From NCBI GenBank assembly GCA_036897095.1, contig JAYMSP010000969.1:1-38190 (forward strand): DNA of 38,190 bases, in the 5' to 3' direction. The stretch comes from Plantago elongata. Taxonomy: Eukaryota > Streptophyta > Magnoliopsida > Lamiales > Plantaginaceae. Position numbers and translations under genes: made by a program. The notes below the pieces were generated by a model. That model had not been told where the DNA came from. It saw only the letters and a list, made by a program, of their open reading frames with translations, and did no database searches. Positions 20,445 to 29,846 of the stretch are shown in pieces. Every line of letters begins with the position of its first letter. Position 1 is the first letter of the stretch.

Positions 20445-21820
20445 CTACTCAGGAATGGGACCACTGATAGACCAAACATGTTCTATCATGTCCTCTTGCA
20501 GCTGGAGGTGGACGTCTTGACTTTCTACATCAGCCTTTCTCTGCAAATAGCCTTCAATTGAATTGATGACGGAATCCCTACGCTGGAACACATAATCATT
20601 GTTAATGTCAATGCCTAATTCTTCTGCATCTTCTCGTATAGGTGATAGCCTTGTAGTTAAGATATAAGTGACGCTCATCCTCCACTATCATGTTGTGCAA
20701 ACAAATACAACAATTCATGATTCTAGCACGATCTTTTCGAGCATGGGCCAATGTTGGATCCTTAATCACTTTGAAGCGCGATTGTAGAACTCTGAAAGCA
20801 CGTTCAACGTCTTTCCGGACCGCCTCTTGACGTGTAGCAAACTTAGCCTGTTTTGGAGTAATTGGCCCCTTAATCGATTTCAGAAAGGTTGCCCACTTCG
20901 AATATATACCATCTGTTAGATAGTACCCTATTTTGTATTTGTGAACATTAACACTGAAGTTAACGGGGGGAGCTTTACCTTGTAGCAATTCGTCGAACAC
21001 GGGTGACCTTTCAACCACCGTGATATCAATCAACTTTCCTGAAACACCAAAGATAGAATGCCAAATCCAAGTATCTTGAGATGCAACCACTTCTAAAACA
21101 AGCGTGAATTTCTTGTTATTCCCTCGGAATTGATCCTTCCAAGCAAAAGGATAATTCTTCCATTGTCAATGCATGCAATCAATATTTCCTAGCATACTGG
21201 GGAAATCTCTTGCCGTGTTCACCTCGAGTAACTGCGAACATCCTCATCATTGACACTTCTCATATACGTCAGGCCAAATATTTCTACAACACCATCACAG
21301 AAACGTCGTAAAGCTCGCAACTCGTGTGTACTCGTCCACCATGTATGCACATACACCATAAGCAAGTTGACGCATCACGGAAGTGCATTTTTGTTTGTCC
21401 GTGAAACCCAAATGCCCAAGTGCATCCGGACATTGTTGAAAATATGGATCATGTTGCTCCAAAGCATTCATGATCCAGAGAAACAATGTCCTTGCCATCC
21501 TAAAACGACGTCGGAACTTGACCGCCAACGTGTAGGACGTTCAACAAAGTAATCACGCTCGAGATGGTTCGCAAATGTTTACCTTTCCCCCTCAATGTAC
21601 TTGCGGGTATATCCTGACCGCCTTGGACGGGATTGAGATTGCTCGTGTGAGTGAGTAGAATAGGAATGGTTGCTTGAAAGAGTTTGATAGCACGGGTGTA
21701 CTAATTGGGTTGAGTGTTTGATGTGGAACTTCCGTAATCACCCAAAGTTGGGGGTTGCTCTACATCGTCAGCGGAACTATACGACGATAGAATGTAGTTT
21801 TGAATTGTAGATGAAGACAT
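20445..21820 (-). pseudogene. PIF/Harbinger transposase (DDE), broken
   Basis: Cut-and-paste transposase acting in the nucleus. Reading on the minus strand from ATG 21818-21820 ('MSSSTIQNYILSSYSSADD'), the helical N-terminal part lies at 21295-21528 ('FRRRFRMARTLFLWIMNALE', 'DEYTRVASFTTF'). The catalytic core follows at 20608-21195: 'MLGNIDCMH' carries the first Asp (21178-21180), 'GKLIDITVVERSP' the second, and 'AVRKDVERAFRVLQSRF' the Glu, all still present. The C-terminal end, in another frame, stops at TAG 20445-20447. Damage: a frameshift upstream of 21528, a TGA in place of the usual Trp after 'DCMH', and a frameshift near 20650. Start chosen by its position below a TATA box at 21899-21908. 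Confidence 0.88.
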
Positions 21821-21829
21821 TTTGGAGAA

Positions 21830-22310
21830 GTTTAAGAAATTTAGACGTTTTGAATTTAAGAAGTGGAAGAAGGGAGAAAAATGAAGTGAATTATGGTTGT
21901 ATTTATAGAGTTCGAAAAAATATAGACGTTGGAAATATTTTATTTTTTTATTTATTCTGATTTTTTAAAAAAATAAAAAATAAAAAAATGGCCGATCTAA
22001 CGACCGGTCGTTATGGCCGGCCAATCGAAACGACCATTCGAAGTGGTCATTTGATCCGTTCGGCCAAATACACAAGCAGCTGATCAACGGCTGCTTGTGT
22101 GTTCCAGTAGCCATATGGCCGTTGGTGGTCCACCACCAACGGCCATATGGCCATTTTTCTATTTTTTTAAATTTTTTTTTAAAATTAAAATAAATAATAT
22201 ATCTTCAATGGCTATATTTTTTCGAACTCTATAAATACACCCATAATTCAACACAATTTTTCACAATTCATTTTTCCATTCTCTCATCTACTTCTTAAAC
22301 TCAAAATGCT
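21830..22310. promoter_or_regulatory. mirror-image bidirectional promoter of the Harbinger element
   Basis: The sequence between the two divergent ORFs is an imperfect inverted repeat. The block 21887-21925 equals the reverse complement of 22212-22250 at 38 of 39 positions and includes a TATA box 'CTATAAATAC' on each side (21899-21908 minus, 22229-22238 plus). Each TATA lies about 76-80 bases from its ORF's ATG (21820 and 22314). Similarity continues into both leaders ('CTTCTTAAA.TCAAAA' on each side). The centre holds several short palindromes. Both genes would thus be driven by the same promoter sequence. Confidence 0.75.
21998..22151. repeat. cluster of palindromes at the promoter centre
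   Basis: TAACGACCGGTCGTTA is a perfect 16-bp palindrome (21998-22013). GACCA and TGGTC flank a short spacer around 22032-22048. ACACAAGCAGC (22070-22080) pairs with 22090-22100 across 9 bases. A 20-base arm starting GCCATATGG (22110-22129) pairs perfectly with 22132-22151 across two bases. The GC-rich cluster sits between AT-rich flanks. Confidence 0.9.
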
Positions 22311-22313
22311 AAA

Positions 22314-23628
22314 ATGTCTACTCCCAACATTCGAACATCACCCCAAACACTCCACAATCCTACACTCCACCGAATTACCAAGATCATCCGACGTACCAAT
22401 TCTTATGAATGGTATGTCGGATCGAATACCGGCCTTTTTAAACCAATACTACCCACAACTCCACGAAACACCAACCTATGGTACTACCGGAGCCTACAAT
22501 CCATTTTTCCCTGAAAGTTCTATATTCGTTGATATGTCCCAACACATTCCAGAATCCATTCCGGAGACTCAAGCTTCACCACCACCACCACCACCACCAA
22601 CACCAAACAAAGAAAAGGCCAAGAAGAGAGCAAAGAAGAAAGTGGGGATCCAGATGCAAAGCTGGGAAAGCATCTGACATTCTCTGAAGATGAGGATAGA
22701 GCTCTCATCAAAATCTTCATGAGTTTGAGCGAGGATCCAATCAAAGCCACTAACCATATGTCATGTTCACTGATGTCAAGAATTTGGGATCAAAACCTTC
22801 AAGATGGCCATCCACTAATCGGCCTCCGCGTCCGAACTGCTAATTCACTATGTGGGAGATGGACTCGGATGAAGGAAGAGGTCAATTACTTTGTCTCAGC
22901 CTATGACGATGCGTGAAATTTGTGGTAAAAGTGGTCAAAATGAGGATGATGGTATCCGTCTGGCAAAAAAGCTATACAAACAGAGGCACAATAACAAGTT
23001 CAATCTTGAACATTGTTGGCACGAGATGAGAGACTATCCACAGTGGCAATCTCAAATGAATTTCTCAAGCTTCTCTAGCGCACCGACTTACAGAGTGCAA
23101 CCGAGTTTTGGAGGTGAAGGTAATGAAGACGAACTTGTTGATGTTGAGGAAAGTGGTGGTGACAGCGGTACAAAAAGGGGCTTCCAGCAGAGTGATGATG
23201 GAAGTGAAACTATATCGAAGAGGCCTATGGGTTGTGATAAGGCGAAGGCATCTCAAGAGCAAGGAGGTACTAGTGGAGGTTCCGCCATGAAAGCTTTGTC
23301 TCAATCTTTTCAAAGAATAAATACAATTGAGGAGAAGAGGCTTGAGATGGAACGACTGGGGATGGAAGAAAGGAGGCAGTTTGAGCAGAACCGACTTCTT
23401 ATTGAGCGGAACAGGATTCAGGTTGAGCGAGAGAGGATTGAAGCTATTTGACAGAAGTCCGATAGGAAGTATGAGAACGTGAGAACACTAACTTCGAGCA
23501 ACCATGAGCAAACTAAGTTCAAGAAATACGAAATGATGATTTGGTTAAGCGAGAAACCATCGTTGACACCAATGGAGATGGGTATCCTGCAAAGCCTCAA
23601 GAACGGTTCAGCCTTTGATTCGTTCTAG
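22314..23628 (+). pseudogene. Harbinger accessory protein, MYB/SANT-like DNA-binding, broken
   Basis: The second Harbinger protein, which in this superfamily binds element ends and helps import or recruit the transposase. ATG at 22314 ('MSTPNIRTSPQT'). The frame shifts near 22350 to the one carrying 'TELPRSSDVPILMN' and a Pro run (22578-22601), and near 22650 to the MYB/SANT-like domain ('SEDEDRALIKIFMSLSEDPI', 'MSCSLMSRIWDQNLQDGH', 'CGRWTRMKEEVNYFVSAYDD'). Near 22915 it shifts again to the NAM-associated C-terminal part ('KSGQNEDDGIRLAKKLY', 'FNLEHCWHEMRDYPQW') with a charged Glu/Arg coiled coil. A TGA at 23449-23451 precedes the last in-frame segment, which ends at TAG 23626-23628. At least three indels and one nonsense change, so non-functional. 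Confidence 0.85.
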
Positions 23629-24160
23629 TTTGTTGTTGTGTGTGCTTTCATTTCAATTCGTCTAGGATTTCAATATTGTAGCTTGTTGTTTGTTTTCACT
23701 TTCAATCATGTATTAGGATTGTAATGTTGTTGTTCTTCTTGTTCTTAGTTGTTGTTCTTGTTGTTATTGTTGTAACCGTTTGATTCCATCTTAATAAATA
23801 TTAAAACTTATTTTAAAGATGCAAATTGATTAATTTCAACTTCAAACCACTCTTAGATTATGTTAAACTTTTTTAAAAAATATAAAAATAATAATAAAAT
23901 AATAAAAAAGCACTATTCATGATCGTCCGGATGATCTATTGGACATGATTTTCGACTGTAGTGGTCATCGCCAATGACCGCTACTATTCACGGTCATCCT
24001 GATGACCCATTGTGAATGGTCTAAACTGGCTACCGATTAAATCCTTGAGTAATGGATAACCTAAAATGTTTTGAACTAGGTGTTTATAATTTTAGTCGTT
24101 ATCCAAACAATTTATAGTGGTTTGTCAAACGATTAAGACTTTGAGTTAGGAAAAAGGTTA

Positions 24161-24318
24161 GGGGCTGATTGGTATAGAATTTGAATGGGCATTTGGATGA
24201 ATTTTGGTGAAATTATGTTTGGAATGGACTTGAAATGGATATTTAAAGTGTATTTTAGGCCAAATCATTGTTCATCGAGCCAAATGGATCGATTTTAATC
24301 CCATGCCAAACAGTCCCC
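24161..24318 (+). mobile_element. Tourist-like MITE, copy 2
   Basis: Begins 'GGGGCTGATTGGTATAG' and ends 'CCAAACAGTCCCC', imperfect inverted termini. Shares its core ('AAGTGTATTTTAGGCCAAAT', 'GTTCATCGA') with 29190-29348 and, inverted, with 13532-13688. TTA precedes it at 24158-24160; the right-hand target copy is mutated or absent. Confidence 0.75.
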
Positions 24319-24385
24319 AGGACTTTTTTAACTAGATTTTTTTAGTTTAGTCACTTAAAAGAGGTATCAAAATGAGATATATTAA

Positions 24386-24570
24386 GGTTGTGTTCTCTTC
24401 AACTGAAATTTACTGAACTGGACTGAATTGAACTGCACTGAACTGAATTGGATTGAACTGAACTGAATTGCACTGCACTGAACTGGACTGAACTGAACTG
24501 AACTGAATTGCACTGCACTGAATTGGACTGAACTGAACTGAAATGATTTTGAGTTGAAGAAAACACAACC
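24386..24570 (+). mobile_element. Tourist-like MITE with internal ACTGA array
   Basis: Left end 'GGTTGTGTTCTCTTCAACT' and reverse complement of the right end 'GGTTGTGTTTTCTTCAACT' match over about 20 bases. TAA flanks both sides (24383-24385, 24571-24573), the PIF/Harbinger-type target duplication. The interior (about 24408-24541) is a run of 5-bp units, mostly ACTGA with variants ATTGA, CTGCA and CTGGA. The minus-strand open frame across it is an artefact of the repeat. Confidence 0.88.
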
Positions 24571-24604
24571 TAACTTGAAAATTATAGAGAATAATTCTGT
24601 ATTA

Positions 24605-24783
24605 CTCCCTCCGTCCCAGTAAGAATGAAACAATTAGAAAAATTAAGGTTTTTAAGAAAATATGTAGTATGTGGTTAAGAATGAGTTGTATTGTGGAGTT
24701 ATTGTTAAAAATGAAAAAATATTTTATTTGTAATGAGGCGATTAAAATGAGAAAATGTTTTGTTTATAATTGAATGGAGGGAT
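24605..24783 (+). mobile_element. Stowaway-like MITE
   Basis: Starts 'CTCCCTCCGTCCC', the signature terminus of plant Stowaway (Tc1/mariner) MITEs, and ends 'GAATGGAGGGAT', its imperfect inverse. TA dinucleotides flank it (24603-24604, 24784-24785). 179 bp. Confidence 0.85.
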
Positions 24784-24785
24784 TA

Positions 24786-26442
24786 ATTGTTTTTTTCGAA
24801 TCTCGATAGTATGCACTTTGTTAAGCTCAAACTTGCATTTTTATATATATTCATAACCCCTGCAATTGTTTTGGTGTCATATAATTCACTGATCACAATT
24901 TGATTGAAGTTGTTCATTGTTTTTGGGGAAAGGTGATGTCGGTGACATTATGACACTGACATAGGGAGAGTCTCCCTGTAGTGATATACAAGTTGATTGT
25001 GTGATTGGTGAATAGAAATTACAAAATGGAAGAGAACAAGTTTGGATATTGGAACGAAATTATTGTGGATGCATGCATTGTTTGAGTGATTTTAGTTTGG
25101 TCTTGGAGCATCTATTGTGCTAATTATACAGTTTCATCAATAAAGTTTTTACCGATTCAAAAATAAACACAGTTTTATTGTATTGATCAAAATACATAAT
25201 GAAAAGTATGCGCGATTAAATACTTACATTTTTCTAAATAAAATATTAATACTTTTCTTAAATAAAATGTCGAGGTGAGCACTTCTTACTTTCCTTATTT
25301 ATTTTGCTTTCCCGAACAATGAGCATGACCGGATTAAATACTTACACTCTTCTTGTTTCATAGTACTAATAATTATTATTAAAACTTATAAGAGTTTTAG
25401 TGATTAGAGAGAGTTCTAAAAATTATGAGAGTTTATGAGAGTTCTACACAAATACACAAATATATACAATTATACTTGGCTTGCCTTATTTTTAATTTTT
25501 GTGGATCTAATTTGTAGATTCGAGTTTGATTAATTCGGGTCGAATCACAAATATATGGGTCATATAAATATCCTTTTTTAGGGTTTTGATCTCTCTCTCT
25601 TCCTCCCTCCCTCCGGTGCTCTCTCCAACAATATTTCCGTCATCCGACCACCAATCTTAAATCTGATAGTATTTTTTAATAGTCCATGGCCCGATCTACA
25701 CCATTTTCGTTTTTTCTTTTGATCTTTTGAAACGGTTGGCCGAAATCAAAGCTTTTCCGGTTGTCTTCTCCGGCGGATCTCCGACTACACAATACATATA
25801 AGTCATAACCTTGCTGTTTCCTCGAATTTCAGGTTTATTCTCTCGATTCTTCAGTTTTTTTCGTTTTTCGTTGGTTTTGGTGATTTCTAGTAATTTCTCT
25901 TAATAATATATTTCGTATGAACTTGTTAATATTTGAACTTTAATTGCGTATGTTTGACCAGTAATTGTTGATGCTTGTGTGTCTAAAAACGATTGATAAT
26001 ATTGAAGCGATTGTGTATATGTGTGTGCTTGTGTGTGCTTTGTATGTTTTTTGTTGATTTATGTATGAAAATTATGTATGTGTTTGTTGATTTACTCTTA
26101 TATTTTGGTGAGGTTTTGTTCTAGTATATATTTTGTTGATTTATGTATTTATTGTTTTTGTCTGTGTTTGCTATTTCATTTGTTTTTGTTTTTTACCTAG
26201 ATTAGTGTAGAAGTTGTTTATTTTATGCAAATGATTTTTGTTATGTCTGGTTGTATGCTTTTTGTTTATTCATGTATGCAAACTGTAATGGTTGTTATTG
26301 ATCGAGACCAGTATGTTTTGTTTGATTTTGTGTTTATCTGTGTGTTTTTTTTTTTTTTTTTGTGTTTTTGTTGATTTGTGTATAAAAATCATGTATGATT
26401 GTGTTTTTATCCAGGCCAATATGTTTTATATGCTTTTTGCAA

Positions 26443-26479
<37 letters not shown>

Positions 26480-26681
26480 TATGTTTTTTTATATTTCTGT
26501 ATAAAAAATAGTGTATGTTCTTGTAAAGTTGTTGGGAAGAAGACAATCGCTAAAGAGAATTACAATGAAGGTGTTGATCCATCCAAGACATCTCTACGGA
26601 GCAGGATGAAGATGACGACTTTGATCAATCCGGTGACATATTGAAGATGAAGATGAGAATGAAGGCATAGAAGTTCATTGA
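24786..26681. other. spacer with possible noncoding transcription unit
   Basis: No protein-coding gene seen. 25560-25835 looks like a plant 5' leader (AGGGTTTT, CT-rich 25590-25627, then a GC-richer stretch). It is followed by 700 bases of T/G-rich, intron-like sequence with a possible donor 'TTTCAG|GTTTAT' at about 25831, then an exon-like stretch at 26530-26680. A noncoding RNA or a dead gene 5' end is possible; nothing more can be said. Confidence 0.25.
26446..26476 (+). repeat. (TG)15 microsatellite
   Basis: Uninterrupted TG dinucleotides over 31 bases within the T/G-rich region. Confidence 0.95.
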
Positions 26682-26690
26682 TTATTAGTT

Positions 26691-27136
26691 AAGTTTTTCT
26701 ACGGTCAGGCAAGCAATCCCTTAAAAAAAATATCAAAATCCAAAATGTATTTGTTTTGTTAAATTTCAAAATATTAAAACAAAAAATTAATAATTTAAAA
26801 AAATATATTTTATTTTTAAAAATATTTTAAAAGGTAAATTTGATTTTTTTTAATTAATATTTACCTTTTTCTAATATAAATATTCAAATATCAAAAGGGT
26901 GATTGCCCAACCGCATTGGTGAAGTCCCATCCTCCTTCCGCTTTATGAATATTTAAATTAGAATAATGCAAATATTTATCTAAACCTTTTAAAAAAAATT
27001 AAAATTAAAATAATATTTTTTAATATTTACTAATATTTTATTTTAGTATTTTGAAATTTAACGTAATGAATATGTTATTTTTTCTATTTTCTACTTGTTG
27101 TCAGACAGGACGAAATGGTCGTAGAAAAACCTTTAC
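26691..27136. mobile_element. MULE-like MITE with long inverted arms
   Basis: Left 'GTTTTTCTACGG' faces right 'CGTAGAAAAAC'. Further in, 'GTTAAATTTCAAAATA' at about 26760 is the inverse of 'TATTTTGAAATTTAAC' near 27046-27061, so the arms pair loosely over about 200 bases. A 9-bp direct repeat, TTATTAGTT, flanks it (26682-26690 and 27137-27145), the duplication size of Mutator-like elements. Confidence 0.65.
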
Positions 27137-27576
27137 TTATTAGTTTAGTATTGACTACTTGTATTTGTTTGCCATGAACACTTGGATACCAAAATTATTT
27201 ACATTTTAGAATATTTAGTTACTAATTTATGTAGGGTCTATCTGAATTTTTGTGTTTGTATGTTTTGATTTATACACATTTTACTATTTGATCTTAATAA
27301 ATTTAACATCACCTTTCATCATTTTTATCATATGCAATTACATATAAAATATAAACTATTATATATTAAACATATGTAATTTTATCCAAAATATCAATAT
27401 GATTAAATGGATATATAAGTCACACAATGAGCTGTAATTTAAAAAGATCAGGTCGACCCGATCCAGCTAGGTCAACTCGTTAAATTGAAATAGTATAATT
27501 TTACGTGTAGATTAATTATATTTATCTATTATATAAAAAAAAGACTCAATTTTGTAAATTTTTAGAAACGAACTCA

Positions 27577-27829
27577 GGGGCTGATTGGAGTAGCATCCAA
27601 ATGTCCGTTTGGATGCTACTCGGGAATTTTGTGTTTGTTATGACATTTAAATGCCAAAGATCGAAATGTCTCTATAGTAGCAACATTTTTCTCTACCTAT
27701 ATAACAAACATATAATACCCCATCCAATTACAATTCTATACCAAACATAATGTTAATAATACCACTACAATTCCGATCACTATTCAGACATTTAAATCGG
27801 TGCATTTAAGTCGCATGTCAATCAGCCCC
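27577..27829. mobile_element. MITE with GGGGCTGATTG termini and internal hairpin
   Basis: Inverted ends 'GGGGCTGATTG' / 'CAATCAGCCCC'. A perfect 13-base hairpin (AGTAGCATCCAAA at 27589-27601 with 27608-27620, 6-base loop) lies just inside the left end. Flanking TCA and TCT could be a mutated 3-bp target duplication. The termini resemble those of the Tourist-like family here, but the interior differs. Confidence 0.7.
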
Positions 27830-28248
27830 TCTATAATTATTAGGTTGATTATTGAAAAGTATTTCTAATGTGGACTCGGACTTTCTTGAATAATCGAATA
27901 CCCACAAAATTTGGGTCCATGAAATTAGTCCATCAGGTGGTTGATTCCAGTCAATCACGATTCACGAGCTCGCCGGTCCAATTCCCCGGCCACTCACAAT
28001 CCCAGCAAATTCCTTTCCCGTCGTCTATAACATGAAGAGTAATGGTAACCAAAACAACTCAAGCAAGAAGTGGAACCATGGAGTGATGAAGAAAGTCGAA
28101 ATTTATTCATATCTTCTAATAAGTTGCAACAACAATACACAACCAGGTTGATTAGCTAGCTATCTGGCAGGGCAGAATACAACAACACTAAAACAGTTGT
28201 AAGTTCAACTTATTTCAGTAAATACTCTATAATCACACCTAAATAAAC
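27830..28248 (-). other. 3' region of the 28.2 kb minus-strand gene
   Basis: No separate feature. The part nearest 28248 should be the 3' UTR of the gene at 28249-28737. Confidence 0.45.
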
Positions 28249-28737
28249 TCACACCAATCCTTCAGCCAAAATAGGCTTCTCTTTCTCACCCTCTTCATCC
28301 TCCTCATCACCATCCACCTTATCACCATCATTCCCCAAAATCACCCTACCTTTTCCCCCAATTCCACCCACACACGCCTCACCACTCTCCGGTAAGCCAG
28401 GCTCCACCACCACATCAGCCTTCTTCTCCGCCTCTATAACCTTCACATCATCACCTGCGATCAGATCCACACCTTTCTCAACAGCACATCCACCGGAAGG
28501 AGCGGTGACTCCGTCAGCTATTCCGACGAGTGCATCAGATGAATCCTCCCATGGATCGGCGACACAGGCTTCGTCGTCGGATGAGTAAATGACGGATCGG
28601 ACGGCGGAAGCGGCTTTCAGGAAGGCTTCCTTGATGGATTCCGGTGGGAGAGCGCAGTCTTCTAGTCCGGCGTCTTCGAGGCGTGGTGGCTTGATTTTGT
28701 CCAGAAATGTCTCCACTTTTGTTGCTGATGCTTCCAT
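28249..28737 (-). CDS. small acidic plant protein, function unknown
   Basis: Intronless frame of 162 residues from ATG 28735-28737 to TGA 28249-28251. The N-terminal 45 residues ('KVETFLDKIKPPRLEDAG', 'LPPESIKEAFLKAASAVRS') look conserved and amphipathic. Next comes 'DPWEDSSDALVGI', then a low-complexity Gly/Val/Asp/Glu-rich tail ending in an acidic stretch. Codon use and GC content are clearly higher than the surroundings, as expected of a real plant gene. It resembles uncharacterised plant proteins I have seen with a 'PPRLEDAGLEDCALPP' start, but I cannot give a name or function. No signal peptide or membrane segment is visible. Confidence 0.8.
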   Translation of the reverse strand: MEASATKVETFLDKIKPPRLEDAGLEDCALPPESIKEAFLKAASAVRSVIYSSDDEACVADPWEDSSDALVGIADGVTAPSGGCAVEKGVDLIAGDDVKVIEAEKKADVVVEPGLPESGEACVGGIGGKGRVILGNDGDKVDGDEEDEEGEKEKPILAEGLV

Positions 28738-29011
28738 TATTGGATGATTGGAATTTCAGTTGGTGATTTTGGGATAGGAAATGAAGGTTGTGGATCTGCT
28801 AGTTGAAATAGTGGATGATGATGGTAAAGCTCGTAGTGGTAAAAACTTTTACCACACCGCCACTGCGGGGTAGATTTGGCAATCTCTTAGATGATTGAAA
28901 ACCGGAAACGGCCGGGCGGTAAGACCGTTTGGCAAGTTGAACAAAATGGAAATATTATTAAACCGGAAGCTAGAAACTTCATTTGCATTTATATTAAGAA
29001 ATTTGAATACC

Positions 29012-29066
29012 TTATTTATTTATTTATTTATTTATTTATATATATATATGTATGTATGTATGTATT
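29012..29066 (+). repeat. compound microsatellite (TTTA)n-(TA)n-(TATG)n
   Basis: About seven TTTA units, then five TA, then about four TATG units without interruption. Confidence 0.92.
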
Positions 29067-29189
29067 AAGTGGAGAGGTAGTACTTGAGCTATTATGGTTT
29101 ATGGATAAAGTAGTGAGTGATATAAAATAATTAATAGTAATTTAAAAATTAATAATAGTGACGGTGTTAAATTGAAATTAAAAGATTTA

Positions 29190-29348
29190 GTGGCTGTTTG
29201 GATGGACATTTGAGTGGACATTTGAATGGATTTTAGTGAAAATTGTGTTTGGATGAACATTTGAGTGGGGTATTTTAAGTGTATTTTAGGCCAAATTACT
29301 GTTCATCGATCCAAATAGGGGTATTCAAATTTGTTGCCAAACACCCCC
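29190..29348 (+). mobile_element. Tourist-like MITE, copy 3, intact target duplication
   Basis: Begins 'GTGGCTGTTTGG', ends 'CCAAACACCCCC', flanked on both sides by TTA (29187-29189 and 29349-29351). Shares its core with the copies at 13532 and 24161. This copy fixes the family as PIF/Harbinger-derived and about 159 bp long. Confidence 0.85.
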
Positions 29349-29392
29349 TTATTGTTTCATTAAATTTATTGAAACTAATAATGCACAATTCT

Positions 29393-29846
29393 TTAAATTT
29401 ATTGTTTCGTGCTGGAGTATTTGGTTCCAAAGGAACAGAGTTGTTTATGGCTATTCTGGAAAGGATCCACGGGAATCGATTCGCTTTGTGGTTGATTATA
29501 TTCACGGGTATCAAGAAGTGAAATCCTTATTCGCCAAACCACTTCCGATTGTTGGTCAGATTGTGTGGCGACCACCGCCTGCGAGGCTGCAATTGATGTC
29601 AAAATTAACATCGATGCGGCTTTGTTCATAAATCCAATTTCTTGTTACATTGGGATTGTAGCTCGTGATTCTTCAAGCAAGAAACTTGCGTGGAAACATT
29701 TGCATATTAAACGTATAGACAATCAAGGGATTGTAGAGGTGTTAGCCGTCGTTGAAGGCTTACATTTCGCGAAGTCGAAAGAGTGGATGAAGATTCAGAA
29801 TGAGGGTGATAATGTCACTGTCATTTTAGACATCCAGCGACAATAG
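29393..29846 (+). pseudogene. LINE-type retrotransposon remnant with RNase H-like domain
   Basis: 29400-29600 reads 'CWSIWFQRNRVVYG' and later 'IVWRPPPARLQL', the linker between reverse transcriptase and RNase H in plant non-LTR elements. After a one-base shift near 29590 the frame continues 'KINIDAALF', 'IGIVARDSSSKKLAW' and 'VEVLAVVEGLHFAKSKEW', the first strands and helix of the RVT_3 RNase H fold (the Asp in 'NIDAA' and the Glu in 'VEGL' match catalytic positions). It stops at 29844-29846. The reverse transcriptase is absent, so this is a 5'-truncated, broken copy. Confidence 0.75.

Larger units (their letters stand above)
19101..24021. mobile_element. PIF/Harbinger DNA transposon, complete ends, decayed genes
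   Basis: The left end (from 19101, 'CATTCATAATGGGTCATT') and the reverse complement of the right end ('GACCATTCACAATGGGTCAT', to 24021) match over roughly 120 bases with some mismatches and an indel; shared landmarks include 'GACCGTGAATAGT' and 'ATGAATAGTG'. Both sides carry TAA (19098-19100 and 24022-24024), the 3-bp target duplication of this superfamily. Length 4.9 kb. Contents: plus-strand broken ORF (19615-20220), minus-strand transposase (20445-21820), a palindromic promoter, and a plus-strand MYB/SANT-like ORF (22314-23628). All coding parts have stops or frameshifts, so the copy is not autonomous now. Confidence 0.88.

Noticed and set aside
24382..24633. 83-codon minus-strand frame made of repeated Ser-Val-Gln-Phe-Ser-like words
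   Set aside because: It is a translation of the ACTGA array in the MITE at 24386-24570 plus part of the Stowaway element; not a gene.
24962..24985. 'TCTCCCTGTAGTGATA' as the missing right end of the CACTA element starting at 4387
   Set aside because: Only TGTAGTG matches; the required TTTTCTTGTAGTG is absent and the distance of 20 kb across host genes is unreasonable.
26292..26644. Cys/Val-rich and Thr/His-rich frames
   Set aside because: Products of the (TG)n microsatellite and flanking T-rich DNA read in several frames.
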